Assembly: GCA_947629535.1 (NCBI GenBank)
Contig: CANREC010000003.1
Span: forward strand, 1 to 57,756
Direction: 5' to 3'
DNA length: 57,756 nt
Source: an uncultured Clostridia bacterium
GTDB lineage: Bacteria; Bacillota; Clostridia; Christensenellales; Borkfalkiaceae
In this document: positions 19,101 to 25,368 of the stretch, one piece after another
Position numbering within the stretch: position 1 is the first letter of the stretch
Layout: every line of letters starts with the position of its first letter
Made by a program: the position numbers and the translations under genes
The notes under the pieces: model-generated
Database searches by the model: none
Seen by the model: the letters and a program-made list of their open reading frames with translations, nothing else
What the model was told of the DNA's origin: nothing

Positions 19101-22100
19101 AGTTGAGGAATCCATCCAGATCATGGGCCGTCCAAAGGACTTGGTCGGCGTTATCGTTGATCCCGAACGTCGCATCGAGGTTGAGCTTGGTCGCCACGAT
19201 ATAGCCTTGGAAGATCGCGGAGAACTCGTTGCCAAGCGTATACTCCTTATCCGTTGCAGAGCCGGGACCGACTTGGACGGTGATGTTTGCCTCTTCGCCC
19301 GAGGACGTGGAGCCGACAAGGCCGTGGTTGTAGACGTTGAAGTTCTTGTTCTGCGCCGCGTAGGTGTTATCGTATTCAACTTCCGTCGCGCTGACAGCTT
19401 TCAACGTAACTGTCCCCTCTGCCGTACCGACAAAGGCGCCGATAGAGTTCGCATTATCGGTCGCTCCCGCGTTAGGCGCATTGAGCGTGAGCGTCGCGCC
19501 CGTGATGGCAACATTCTCGATCGTCGTATCGCTCTTTGCGACGGAGATGAGCGCACCGACGTTCTCCGTGCCGCCGACGGTGACGCCGTTGACCTTGAGA
19601 TCCTTGACTGCAGCGCCATCGGTGTAGGCGAAGAATGCGCTCGTGAGGTTGGAAATGGTGTTGACCGTTCCGTCGTAGGAGCCGTCATAAGTGCCCTTGA
19701 AGGGGTTCGTTTCTGTGCCAAGCGAGTTGACCCAATTGCCCTTGTATTCCACGGGGAGCTTGGTGATCCCTGCCGTCTTGACCTCTTCAAGGTCGAGCGA
19801 GCAGGTCTGAACGACGGTCTTGTCTGCGTAGTTGGTCTTGTTATTGACAAAGTCGTGGAACGTCAAGAAACCTTCTACATTATTGATATAATAGTGATCG
19901 GTGTGATCTGCGACGTGCTGGACGTAGCCGAGAGGATCCTCGAATGCAAGGTCGATGATCCAAACGTTGTGGTTCGTTGTGCCATCTTTGACATCGGTGT
20001 CTTGAAGATTTTCAGCCTTATAAGAATGTTCGCTACCGAAGTCTGTGCCGAGGTAGACATAGCCTTTCGTGAGCTTTTCGCCATCAAATTCCGCATTGAA
20101 TGCGATGAGCGAGAAGGCCTTGTCGCTTGACGTATTTTTGCCATCATGTGTCGTGTACGCAACTGCATTGAACAGATCGGCACTTCCATTGACGGTATTT
20201 GTCTTACCGTCCTTTTCAGCAAGGAAGTAGATTTTGCCCTTCGCGCCTTTGTCTTCACTTCCAACATAATCGGATTCGACTTTGACGATGCCGAAGTTGC
20301 CCTTCTCGGTTGCGCCGTCGGTAACATTGATGGTGTTAGCTTCAAATTTAGCAGTATATGCGTTCTCGGCAGTATGCGCATTAACGTCATCACTGTAGAA
20401 GTAGAATGCATAGAAGGACGTATTATCGCCACTTGCAACAGTTGCACCGTAAACGGTGTTGTTGGAAATGTCGAACTTAGCATTTGTCCCGATCTGCATG
20501 AACTTGACAGCCCATTCGTCGCTCATCCGAGCGTCTTCCGAACCAAAGACATTTCCCGTGATCGTGGCCGTCTGGACCTTCCTATACATATAGGCAGCAC
20601 GGGCGGTAGTGAATACGTTGTTATCAAGGGTGAACTCAAATTCGCCTTCCAACTGACCATCAGAGAAGATGGGTGCGTTGTGGCATTCATTGCCCGCCGT
20701 ATATGCGGTCGCGATATAGCTGTTCTTGAGGGCGAACGAAACCGCGTCGCTCACTCTGAAGTAGCTGTTCCCGCTGAGAACGATATTATTAAATGTGAAG
20801 GACGCCGTGCCGAGGTCGAGCTTGCCTTTGTTATCGAGCACGAGCTGTTGCGCCTCCGTCTCCGCAGCGGCTGCCACAGGGGAAGGTTTCGCCTGCGCGT
20901 TGCCGTTGACGGTAACGCTGACGTTTTGGCTATTATCCCAATAAATGACGACACTTCCCTGTGCGCTCGTGAGCGTGAGACGGACATTGTAGAATGTGTT
21001 GCTTTCTTCAAGAGCCTTTGCCAAACCGAAGGATTTCGCAAGGACAGATGCCGTTTTCGACGTGTCGAACTCAGCCTGGCTGAGATCGCCATACAGGTCG
21101 AGATTTTGGAGAGTAGCATTCTTGAGCGTGCCGAAGAGCGTGCCGTTGATCCCTTGAATGTAGGTATTGCCCTGTTCGGCATCGATCGATCCGCCTGTCC
21201 ACTGGCCGTCGAGCGTTCCGCTGAATACATAATCGTTTGTGCCCGCTGTCTTGTCGCCGATGACGCTCGTGTCACCTTCGGGGATCGTGACAGCGCCCGT
21301 GAGGGTGATCTTGCTGCCGCTATAGGAAGGATTATCTTTCTCGGTATACTTACCGTTGACACTGTCGCGGAAGGACTTGAGAGCGTCGTAGTTCGGGATG
21401 TTGTATTCCGTTTCTGCATCCGCCTTGGACGTCATGTCGAGGATCAGATTCCATGTCGTGTTCTGAAGGGCATACATCTTAAACCCAGTGAGACCGCTGA
21501 ACGCATAGAAGGTCTGAAGATAGAAGTCGTCATCCAATGCGCCCGGAACCTTCTTATCAAAGTCAGCATCCGTAGGATCTTCCGTTCCGTAGAACCACTT
21601 GGTCGCGTGATGCGTCGCATTCTCAATGTCGAGCGAGCCGAGGTTGACCCATGCGCTATCGCCGCTTGCCGCGGGCGTCAGCTGCCAAACGGACTTCGTT
21701 TCACTATTGATATAAATATCGTAATTGCTTGCGCCTTCGAGGAGTGCTTTTAATTCGGGATATTCGGAGTTCTCATCGAGAACATCTGCGGGGTCCACGG
21801 GGCCGCTGAGCCACCTGTTGCCTGCAAGAGGATCGTCAAGGTTAATGGCTTCCCACTGCTGTTGATCGTTCACGACAGTCTTGAGCGTGTAGATGACGCC
21901 GTTCTTCGTGTCGAAGTAATAGTCACCGGGAAGAGCATCTTTGACTTCCGTGGGAGCGCCCTTGCCTGCGAACATGCGCGTGCCGCGCTGCCCGACGGTG
22001 CCGTTGATGACGAAGTCGTCGATCATCGTCCATCCGCTTGCGCCAAACTGGTAGACACAACCAGTATCGGTATCGATATACATATCGCCGGGGATACCGG

Positions 22101-23490
22101 GAAGGTTTGCCTTGGTGGGCGTACCGGAACCGGACCTCCAGCTTGCGGTAGGACCCGAGAAGTTGGTGAGCCTTACCCAAGAGGAGCTTTCGCCCGTGGT
22201 ACCGGCATTTTCGCCGTTATTCATATATATATCGCCGTTGCTGAGGTTGATGTAGTAGTCGCCCTCATGCCCGCTGATAGTAGGCTCGCCATTACCCTTG
22301 AACCACTGCGTGGCATAGATGCCCGTGTGGTTGCCCATGATGACCCACTCTCTCGTGGCTGCGTCAAAGGAGACGAGCGCGTCGATGAGTTTGACCCATG
22401 CGGAAGTCTCGCCATCTTTCGTCAAGAGATAGATGGCGCCGTTTTCGGTATCGAGATAGAAATCACCTGTGTTGCCGCTGACGTAGCTTGCGCTCGTTGC
22501 ATCGGCCGAGGGAGCGCCCTCACCGGAATGCCAAACGGTGCCGCCCGAGGTGAACCCGGTCTTGACGCCGTTCACGACCCAGTGGCCGTCCTCGTCTATG
22601 TAAGCGTCGCCCTTGGCGGAAACGTGCGTATCGGTCGTGCCGATCCACCAATTGCCATTCTGGCCGACGTAAGGCGTTTCGCCGTCGGCGCCCTTTTCGC
22701 CCTGCACATTGAACCCGGTGTCCACGCCGTTCACGAACCAGTGGAACTCACCGCTTTCCGTCTCATCGATCGTGAGGAAGGTGCTTGCGGGTTGGTGCGT
22801 GTCGTTATCGCCGACCCACCAGTTGCCGTTCTTGCCGATATAGGGAACGATGGTTTCCGCCTCGGCCTTGACGCCTGTGCACGTTTCGCCGATATACCAG
22901 TAGCCGCCCTGCTCGCCCTTGTCGGCATCGCCGATATGGGGAACTTCGACTTTGCCAACGGGCTGGCCGTTGAGATACCACTGGTTATTCTCGTATGTAA
23001 TTTCAGGCCATGCGCGCTGTTCGGTCTTTTTGCCGCCGATGTACCAATAGCCGTCAGCCCCGATCGTGGGGGTGAGGCCGTCGGTGCCGCCCGCTTTTAC
23101 GCCCGTATCTCTCGAGCCGACATACCAGTTGCCCGCCACTTCGCCGTTGGAACCGTCACTGATACGCGGAACCGTATCGGCGTCGGCGCCCTTGATGTTC
23201 AGCGAAAGAGCCCAACCGGTCGCATTCTTTTCGTATACGTCGCCGTTCTGCTTGTTGAGATAGAAGTCGCCCTCTTTCCCGACAGATTCGGAGGGGGCGC
23301 CATCACCCGTGTACCATTTCGAGCCGTCCATACCCTGCTCGCCCTGTACGGGTTCGTTCGTGCCACCCATGCCGTTCGACATACCAATGCCGAGCGTGGT
23401 GACGGCGGCGATCATGAGACAAGCGCATACGATGATCAGTACGAGCAGCGCAATAAAGCCCTTGTCCTTCTTCTTGCCTTCAGCACTCAT
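10180..23490 (-). CDS. Giant (~4436-residue) beta-helical surface protein
   Basis: The true start is MSAEGKKKDKGF, preceded by AGAGGAG, not the 40-residue upstream extension of the ORF track. Residues ~11-33 (GFIALLVLIIVCACLMIAAV) are one membrane segment or uncleaved signal anchor; no lipobox is seen and the C-terminus (PADAPAQG) has no LPXTG motif. Roughly residues 45-330 are short tryptophan-rich repeats of the type GNWYVGSRDTGV, YWYIGGKKTEQ and NWWIGTTDTHV. Next come about six 'GDFYLDTENGAIY' repeats. The remainder is about ten copies of a module beginning 'L.(Y/F)FAQ.VNGG..Y.G.TV', passing through 'DLDLSELEGTWEPIG' and 'FKGTFDGNGKKVSNL', then strings of GLUG-like turns (AGLFGVTGDDATI, GGLVGKFTG). 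This predicts a long right-handed beta-helix stalk, so adhesion is the inferred role. Monocistronic: own promoter and terminator. Confidence 0.85.
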   Translation of the reverse strand: MSAEGKKKDKGFIALLVLIIVCACLMIAAVTTLGIGMSNGMGGTNEPVQGEQGMDGSKWYTGDGAPSESVGKEGDFYLNKQNGDVYEKNATGWALSLNIKGADADTVPRISDGSNGEVAGNWYVGSRDTGVKAGGTDGLTPTIGADGYWYIGGKKTEQRAWPEITYENNQWYLNGQPVGKVEVPHIGDADKGEQGGYWYIGETCTGVKAEAETIVPYIGKNGNWWVGDNDTHQPASTFLTIDETESGEFHWFVNGVDTGFNVQGEKGADGETPYVGQNGNWWIGTTDTHVSAKGDAYIDEDGHWVVNGVKTGFTSGGTVWHSGEGAPSADATSASYVSGNTGDFYLDTENGAIYLLTKDGETSAWVKLIDALVSFDAATREWVIMGNHTGIYATQWFKGNGEPTISGHEGDYYINLSNGDIYMNNGENAGTTGESSSWVRLTNFSGPTASWRSGSGTPTKANLPGIPGDMYIDTDTGCVYQFGASGWTMIDDFVINGTVGQRGTRMFAGKGAPTEVKDALPGDYYFDTKNGVIYTLKTVVNDQQQWEAINLDDPLAGNRWLSGPVDPADVLDENSEYPELKALLEGASNYDIYINSETKSVWQLTPAASGDSAWVNLGSLDIENATHHATKWFYGTEDPTDADFDKKVPGALDDDFYLQTFYAFSGLTGFKMYALQNTTWNLILDMTSKADAETEYNIPNYDALKSFRDSVNGKYTEKDNPSYSGSKITLTGAVTIPEGDTSVIGDKTAGTNDYVFSGTLDGQWTGGSIDAEQGNTYIQGINGTLFGTLKNATLQNLDLYGDLSQAEFDTSKTASVLAKSFGLAKALEESNTFYNVRLTLTSAQGSVVIYWDNSQNVSVTVNGNAQAKPSPVAAAAETEAQQLVLDNKGKLDLGTASFTFNNIVLSGNSYFRVSDAVSFALKNSYIATAYTAGNECHNAPIFSDGQLEGEFEFTLDNNVFTTARAAYMYRKVQTATITGNVFGSEDARMSDEWAVKFMQIGTNAKFDISNNTVYGATVASGDNTSFYAFYFYSDDVNAHTAENAYTAKFEANTINVTDGATEKGNFGIVKVESDYVGSEDKGAKGKIYFLAEKDGKTNTVNGSADLFNAVAYTTHDGKNTSSDKAFSLIAFNAEFDGEKLTKGYVYLGTDFGSEHSYKAENLQDTDVKDGTTNHNVWIIDLAFEDPLGYVQHVADHTDHYYINNVEGFLTFHDFVNNKTNYADKTVVQTCSLDLEEVKTAGITKLPVEYKGNWVNSLGTETNPFKGTYDGSYDGTVNTISNLTSAFFAYTDGAAVKDLKVNGVTVGGTENVGALISVAKSDTTIENVAITGATLTLNAPNAGATDNANSIGAFVGTAEGTVTLKAVSATEVEYDNTYAAQNKNFNVYNHGLVGSTSSGEEANITVQVGPGSATDKEYTLGNEFSAIFQGYIVATKLNLDATFGINDNADQVLWTAHDLDGFLNFTTIVNKGYNSYANETVAIGAPELDLTGHVDENTGKSLWTGIGNEAHAFKGTLMGVKVNGSYSKITGLTSALFANLEGTVKDLVIDGMTLNVDEEGKLVGLVATKAGNEKAAVIDNVSVSATSATTKVTVPPASTGAAATTKDVDAVKASDLAAAPYAFYSGEGKYTVVNSTITIGLALSKITFTAETDKASAANVTFEGDKSFAVENETFNLRGFDDPESTEPAGGDKNIVKPLAANYTFDGIKFTGSSSLDIAYASGLTLNNSVADVTYSAEGARMAFIRANKDPEADNAFGALSLNITNNTITVSTAEGDKTNLPNAIYVMWNKLQDGSVISGNTLGSTEKPLAHDAIKLSEFADEAVITIENNTIYGTTAEGDFTAFNFVQAKATAATKPATLKLNGNKVNVETSSQAKSADKPTAYANKFMLLETEGYDSINAYAYFKTYLDSANEIKTINKKTTSDATATTPTYQYESSDARSVVYEDIFNTLGSINGKETNELALFVGYGVAYNESGKITAGNFVFGQDEYWYVNGETKQTLSGNADMFKAAITELYNDVAADNAANMHIVIGNDFGRNLADFDATSGEGKATGTPYYIYSNPTGLETFKALVEAGYDFEGKTVKLDIGASKNVETDQYTLDLSAYIGTDNAWAPIGQAHPFNGTFDGAYQVEEETRYWQIVGLTYTGAATSFGFFAQTGEDAVIKNLTFTATITVNTGAAATAGAGNLYIGVVTAEAAGSTFENISVTGTSITVAKGTQKDATDPNVAAIGLVAGYANGGTFSNITISGANVTSNGANVGGIIGKAAGEVAVTGALVGVNAVANPAGQMPYEPATGSAAVNLTGTAAVGGVIGAVEKAMEGSNSITVGGEKDTPDTVSVYCGANVNMTNAVNDTFLKIGGIIGYVDSTGSSSTYTLNNVHFNGKLSRTIKANAPTETNNVTTVYANYGLVGSDTTEGISKLTIKNSTNGSEPVKGYKQHTVWDNNGYDATKSNYQISTAEGLAYFAQQVNGGKDYAGETVKVVADIDLSAYTGDKAWTPIGTTSHAFNGTFTAEKTVEEGATGAAINVDGKATGYTFLADAYTISNLNVALHKAHNFAAGAEETCVAAEPAGLFGVTGDDATIEYLNINGATVTGHEYIGTIVGKANGAAFNNITIANATLTGHHFVGGLAGHVTGEGTIEKVTVVGLNATAYPDTTKASTATKLDNGDKVGGLLGYINVEAKTITGNVVAYSNVTAYRDIGGLVGMDNGSGTDTGKSTFEDNTVDNVTINVKRTGFKEAGDFLGYSTEDYVEEKPQNAEWFVGRRGYTDASVNEADGTSNNARKNVTINYADAYNASHFIFDNGAWHISNITGLLTFRGLSSAEVTGGGEATHSNGTYKDRFADATVVLDADLDLSELEDETWDSVTNFKGTFDGRGHKISNMTVNAATGLAGLFANLSGATVQDLTIENANVTGGTAGVLAGEATDATIKNVTLSGTNTVTANGASAIAGGLVGKFTGSTAGKSIENITIGGTLNVTAQNTTSTTGGESATVLAGNAGGLVGSVEGTNGVELNAIDINVSAGTVRAATAGGVIGSAAGKVTVGATADTPTGEPSVTVPVYTVSSNMAVEGTTTAGGFAGTVTAASTSVSDVHITGNVTGTTAAAGFIGVLNAAGTYGNTAAIVVETTVSAGENGTAAAFATYGENAKTATVTQFTFRGTLTGKTTVYLKGVKADGSPADNTPTFKSSYVYISGKTTGYKETDFFFFGAYADVNSNAHESAVGEYFIMTQDGFMNFFAHLNGGHNFADETVVLTTDITLNAWTVPTGTFSGTFEGNNYTVKLENVSNPVYTTLFGTVKVTSDTKLAVINELKLEGLAVANTLENVTLSKVEVKLSVSAVNKALYGLAETKTGNKVTVSDSSIEIKCDDYEAKFTWDHEGKVAGGNVDTTNAFIIKTVAGLQYLAQVVNGGIGYEESTVLLDIDLDLSELEGTWEPIGNTADNPFKGTFDGGNKKISNLVMQPAEAQAAAEAPATTVAGLFGFITGKDAGNVAKVKNLTLSYVALTQNVDYAGALAGSIENATLSGITIGVMGESNNTVYISSGKDGASVGGVAGYMKNVTLNGITVVGNKNANSASVQATSTAKEAGYVGGIAGQVKGLTVETEGELSVTDMFIYGSENAGGLFGKVSGAEDLAIASATFSGRVEGSNGYNEETFGLVGSVELGSGKTLSFTGYDVTLTEASGFATEFKSNNEGTKDDTKVIEINSVAGLKHLRDMIDGGRTYEGYTITLAYAKYDLGVIYPIGGAFKGTFSGVAKSETEAEYPVITYTMSAENQVDYKVGFFGTLDGAKVEKVVFSNVKINAALSRGVGVLAAKADNATITNVTVTGETEVLGGVWVGGIVGYAVSTTFSGNSVTGTEETPIMLSVQNYKLGGIAGYLEGGAVTSNTLEYVTLKALPTTGVNADDGYGMIGGLVGGGSSAETAKTEISVNTLTGILIDASEGDKDYQKYTGALVGNPGAGEIKSNKGSGETQDGSFDVVIKVGQATDPTGEGFVGANAGTMACKLGEGETANTVKVQWINIIKDADELLAFAKAANAAENGYNGRYFLLADGVDLTDYTGKTGKKAAWTPIGTADHPFEGTFDGNGKKVSNLNASGTGAVGFFGVLNGTLKNITFDNATVTGEQAGVIAGSSKAATLEKVTLIGTLNITYAKPTKDALDNPAIGILIGVLTEGTLTVTDVEIDNTTVEHTKATLDYGADFKTNNDELKFHNYFLGYVAKNIEDTPTIVGKLGEQPGLTVEVKHMPNDVVFESATQPGQVPGSGMLIHTGVNLIINGEVEVKDGIGDGAGRTIIEVDHTAFNSYDGNGGIGEGIVSGTITIKNVHFKRVEGKDGNATGYPLVLGGDSTANVTFEKCTFDNLFSAIYINRITAGKGVHVTFKACKFINNTQFCVGIDPVSDSKLVDIKFEGTNEFGTTKKCEREGYVPADAPAQG

Positions 23491-23665
23491 GCTTTTCTCC
23501 TCTTGACACAGATTAGATTTTTTCTTTTTTTCTTTCGTCCGCACCTGCCGACCGCGCACACGCGATTCTTGTCTCTCGTGCATGTCACGCGCACACGCGT
23601 GAGGCGACAATCGTGGACTCTATGTCATACGTTTCGATTATATCACGATTGAAAGGGCAAGTCAA
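23491..23665 (-). promoter_or_regulatory. Promoter and structured leader of the giant gene
   Basis: Minus strand: TTGACT (23660-23665), a 17-base spacer and TATAAT (23637-23642) form a near-consensus sigma-A promoter. The predicted 5' leader is about 140 bases long. It contains a perfect TCACGCG/CGCGTGA hairpin and two copies of CGCGCACACGCG, and ends in AGAGGAGAAAAGC before ATG. The leader is unusually GC-rich compared with the A+T-rich DNA just upstream. Confidence 0.75.
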
Positions 23666-23754
23666 TGATTTGAACGGAAAAATCTTTTATAAATTCTTCT
23701 TTTTTTGAAAAATTTTTTCCAAAACGGTGGAATTCCGAAAAATTCGGACATAAA

Positions 23755-23770
23755 TTGTACATGCGTACAA
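23755..23770. promoter_or_regulatory. Palindrome upstream of the giant-gene promoter
   Basis: TTGTAC-ATGC-GTACAA is a perfect 6-bp dyad about 90 bp upstream of the -35 box. It shares TGTAC/GTACA half-sites with the operator at the araB promoter, though the spacing differs (4 instead of 6 bases between half-sites). A second small dyad, TCCGAAAAATTCGGA, lies just beside it. The stretch 23666-23865 otherwise shows no gene. Confidence 0.35.
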
Positions 23771-23865
23771 GATAAAAAGCGGAAAAATGAAAATTTCTTT
23801 CCGCCCCCCGCTTCCGGAACGGGCGGGAGAGCGGACGGAAGAATTTTCCAGTCCATGCGGAAAGC

Positions 23866-24603
23866 TCAGCGAGGAATGCCGTCAAGACAGGCGAAGAGAT
23901 CGTCCGCAAGCGCGGCGCATGCGGGAGAGACGAGGCGCATCGCCCCGAGGCTCTGAAGAGCGCGGAGCTGTTCGGCATTCTCGACGCCCGAACATTCCAC
24001 AGAAATTTTGCCCTCGGAGGCCTCGGCGGCACGGAGCAGGAACTGCGTCTCGCCCCGCACGCAGACACCGTCCGCTCTCCCCTCGCAGGCGGCCTTCGTC
24101 CCGAGCGCGACGTCCTCTTCCCCGAGCGAATGGTCCTCGAGGGAGAGAATGACCGTCCGCCCCTTTGCGGCTCTTTTCACCCTTCTGACTTCCCGCCTGA
24201 GATAGGAAAGATTGCCGCCGTAGAGCGCCGAATAGCAGGGAATGAGGCGGATCTCCCCAGCGCCCGCCCCGACCGCCCGCTTGGTCTCATACTTTTTGAC
24301 GGCGGGGAGCGTTTCCCCGTTGCCGCCGACGATGCAGATGACGCGCACGCCGCAGCCTCCGAGGAACTTTGCGGCCGCGGAGGCGTTCACGGGAGAGACG
24401 AGCACGCCGCCCATGCTGTATTTTTTGGCAAATTCGCAAGTTTTCTTGAGAAAGGCCCTGTCCGTCTCGCGGCGGGAGGCGTCGGCGATGAGTTTTTTGA
24501 GCGTGAGAAGGATCTCGGCCTCCTTCCGCGTGCGTTTGAATTCGGTGAATTCGGCCTTTTCTTCGGGCGTGAGAAAATCCCCTGCGATCGTTTCCATGCG
24601 CAT
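23866..24603 (-). CDS. DeoC-like aldolase-fold protein lacking the Schiff-base lysine
   Basis: The start MRMETIAGDF is chosen because AGGGAA precedes it; the longer ORF overlaps an opposite gene. The 245-residue product follows the deoxyribose-phosphate aldolase fold order: GVLVSPVNASAAAKFLGGCG (phosphate/first strand), RVICIVGGNGETLPAVKKYE (like 'vctViGFPlG..t...K..E'), AVGAGAGEIRLI, and a late 'VILSLEDHSLGEEDV' strand. In DeoC the next strand carries the catalytic lysine in a 'VKTSTG' motif; here the matching place reads DGVCVRGETQ. The protein is thus probably not a working DERA aldolase. It may be a sugar-phosphate-binding relative. It follows rsfS with one plus-strand gene between them. 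Confidence 0.6.
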   Translation of the reverse strand: MRMETIAGDFLTPEEKAEFTEFKRTRKEAEILLTLKKLIADASRRETDRAFLKKTCEFAKKYSMGGVLVSPVNASAAAKFLGGCGVRVICIVGGNGETLPAVKKYETKRAVGAGAGEIRLIPCYSALYGGNLSYLRREVRRVKRAAKGRTVILSLEDHSLGEEDVALGTKAACEGRADGVCVRGETQFLLRAAEASEGKISVECSGVENAEQLRALQSLGAMRLVSPACAALADDLFACLDGIPR

Positions 24604-24678
24604 ATTTTTCCCTAAAAATTCACCCTGTATGCCATTTTTTCGCAGAATGTGACAGCGGGCATGTGATATGATCTGGGC

Positions 24679-24933
24679 ATGGTCCTTCTCTCCATCCAAT
24701 CCCAAGGGGCGATATATACCGTCATCCTGTTCGTGCTCTGCGCCGTCTTTGTGCATGCCTTCCGTCTCGCAAAGATCGGGTATAAGTCCATGAAAAAGAG
24801 GCCTTCCGACAAGAAGGAGCCCAAGAGCTCCGCACACGCCGAAAAGCCCGAACCCGTCTACTACATCGTCGAACGCAAAAAAAAGCGCCCGAAGGCGGAA
24901 TACTCCGACCCCAAGCGCATTTCTTTCAAATGA
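24679..24933 (+). CDS. Small single-pass membrane protein
   Basis: An 84-residue protein with an N-terminal membrane segment (YTVILFVLCAVFVHAF) followed by a strongly basic tail ending KPEPVYYIVERKKKRPKAEY and a terminal KRISFK. The hydrophobic-then-charged pattern and a codon-like reading make it more credible than the opposite-strand extension of the DeoC-like ORF. The ribosome site is weak (only TGATCTGGGC before ATG). It is divergent from the DeoC-like gene and ends shortly before rsfS, which points the other way. No function is recognised. Confidence 0.6.
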   Translation: MVLLSIQSQGAIYTVILFVLCAVFVHAFRLAKIGYKSMKKRPSDKKEPKSSAHAEKPEPVYYIVERKKKRPKAEYSDPKRISFK

Positions 24934-24978
24934 CCCGCTTCTGACGCCGCCATATCTCATGCGGTCCGCACGGCGGGA

Positions 24979-25326
24979 TCACCCCTCGTAGTGCTCGAGA
25001 TTCCGTCCGCTGTCCCACAGCCGCTCAAGGTAGTAGAACAGGCGGGATTCCTCGTGAAAGACGTGAACGACGACGTCGCCGTAGTCGAGCACGCCCCATC
25101 TGCCCTCGCGCACGCCCTCGGTGCGGACGGGCGTGAGACCTGCCTTCTCGAGTTCCTCTTCCACATTGTCGCATAGCGCCTTGACCTGCGTGGTCGATTT
25201 GCCGCTCGCGATGACAAAGTAGGAGCAGACGACCGTCTGGTCCTCAACGTTGAGGATGACGATGTCCTCGCCCTTCTTGTCGGAGAGTGCCTTGCATGCC
25301 GATCTTGCGATTTCGTAGCTTTCCAT
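24979..25326 (-). CDS. rsfS: Ribosomal silencing factor RsfS
   Basis: A 115-residue protein of normal length. RsfS binds ribosomal protein L14 on the large subunit and blocks joining of the small subunit under poor growth. The core ILNVEDQTVVCSYFVIASG and the C-terminal WGVLDYGDVVVHVFHEESR followed by YYLERLW are the conserved blocks of the family. It starts 42 bases after nadD-yqeK, the usual clostridial gene neighbourhood (nadD, yqeK, rsfS). Confidence 0.95.
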   Translation of the reverse strand: MESYEIARSACKALSDKKGEDIVILNVEDQTVVCSYFVIASGKSTTQVKALCDNVEEELEKAGLTPVRTEGVREGRWGVLDYGDVVVHVFHEESRLFYYLERLWDSGRNLEHYEG

Positions 25327-25368
25327 AATTTTCCCCTTTATTGCATTAAATTAAAATTTATTCAAAAA

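Noticed and set aside
10081-20130. 3349-residue plus-strand ORF (and its continuations at 20146-21753 and 21862-23652)
   Set aside because: They lie opposite the giant gene, have no ribosome site, and their translations are cysteine/arginine/aspartate-rich low-quality sequence with no domains. The sense frame has a promoter, RBS, clear repeats and a terminator.
22200-23100. CRISPR-like or DNA-level tandem repeats in the N-terminal part of the giant gene
   Set aside because: The repeats are at protein level only; DNA copies are diverged and there are no spacers.
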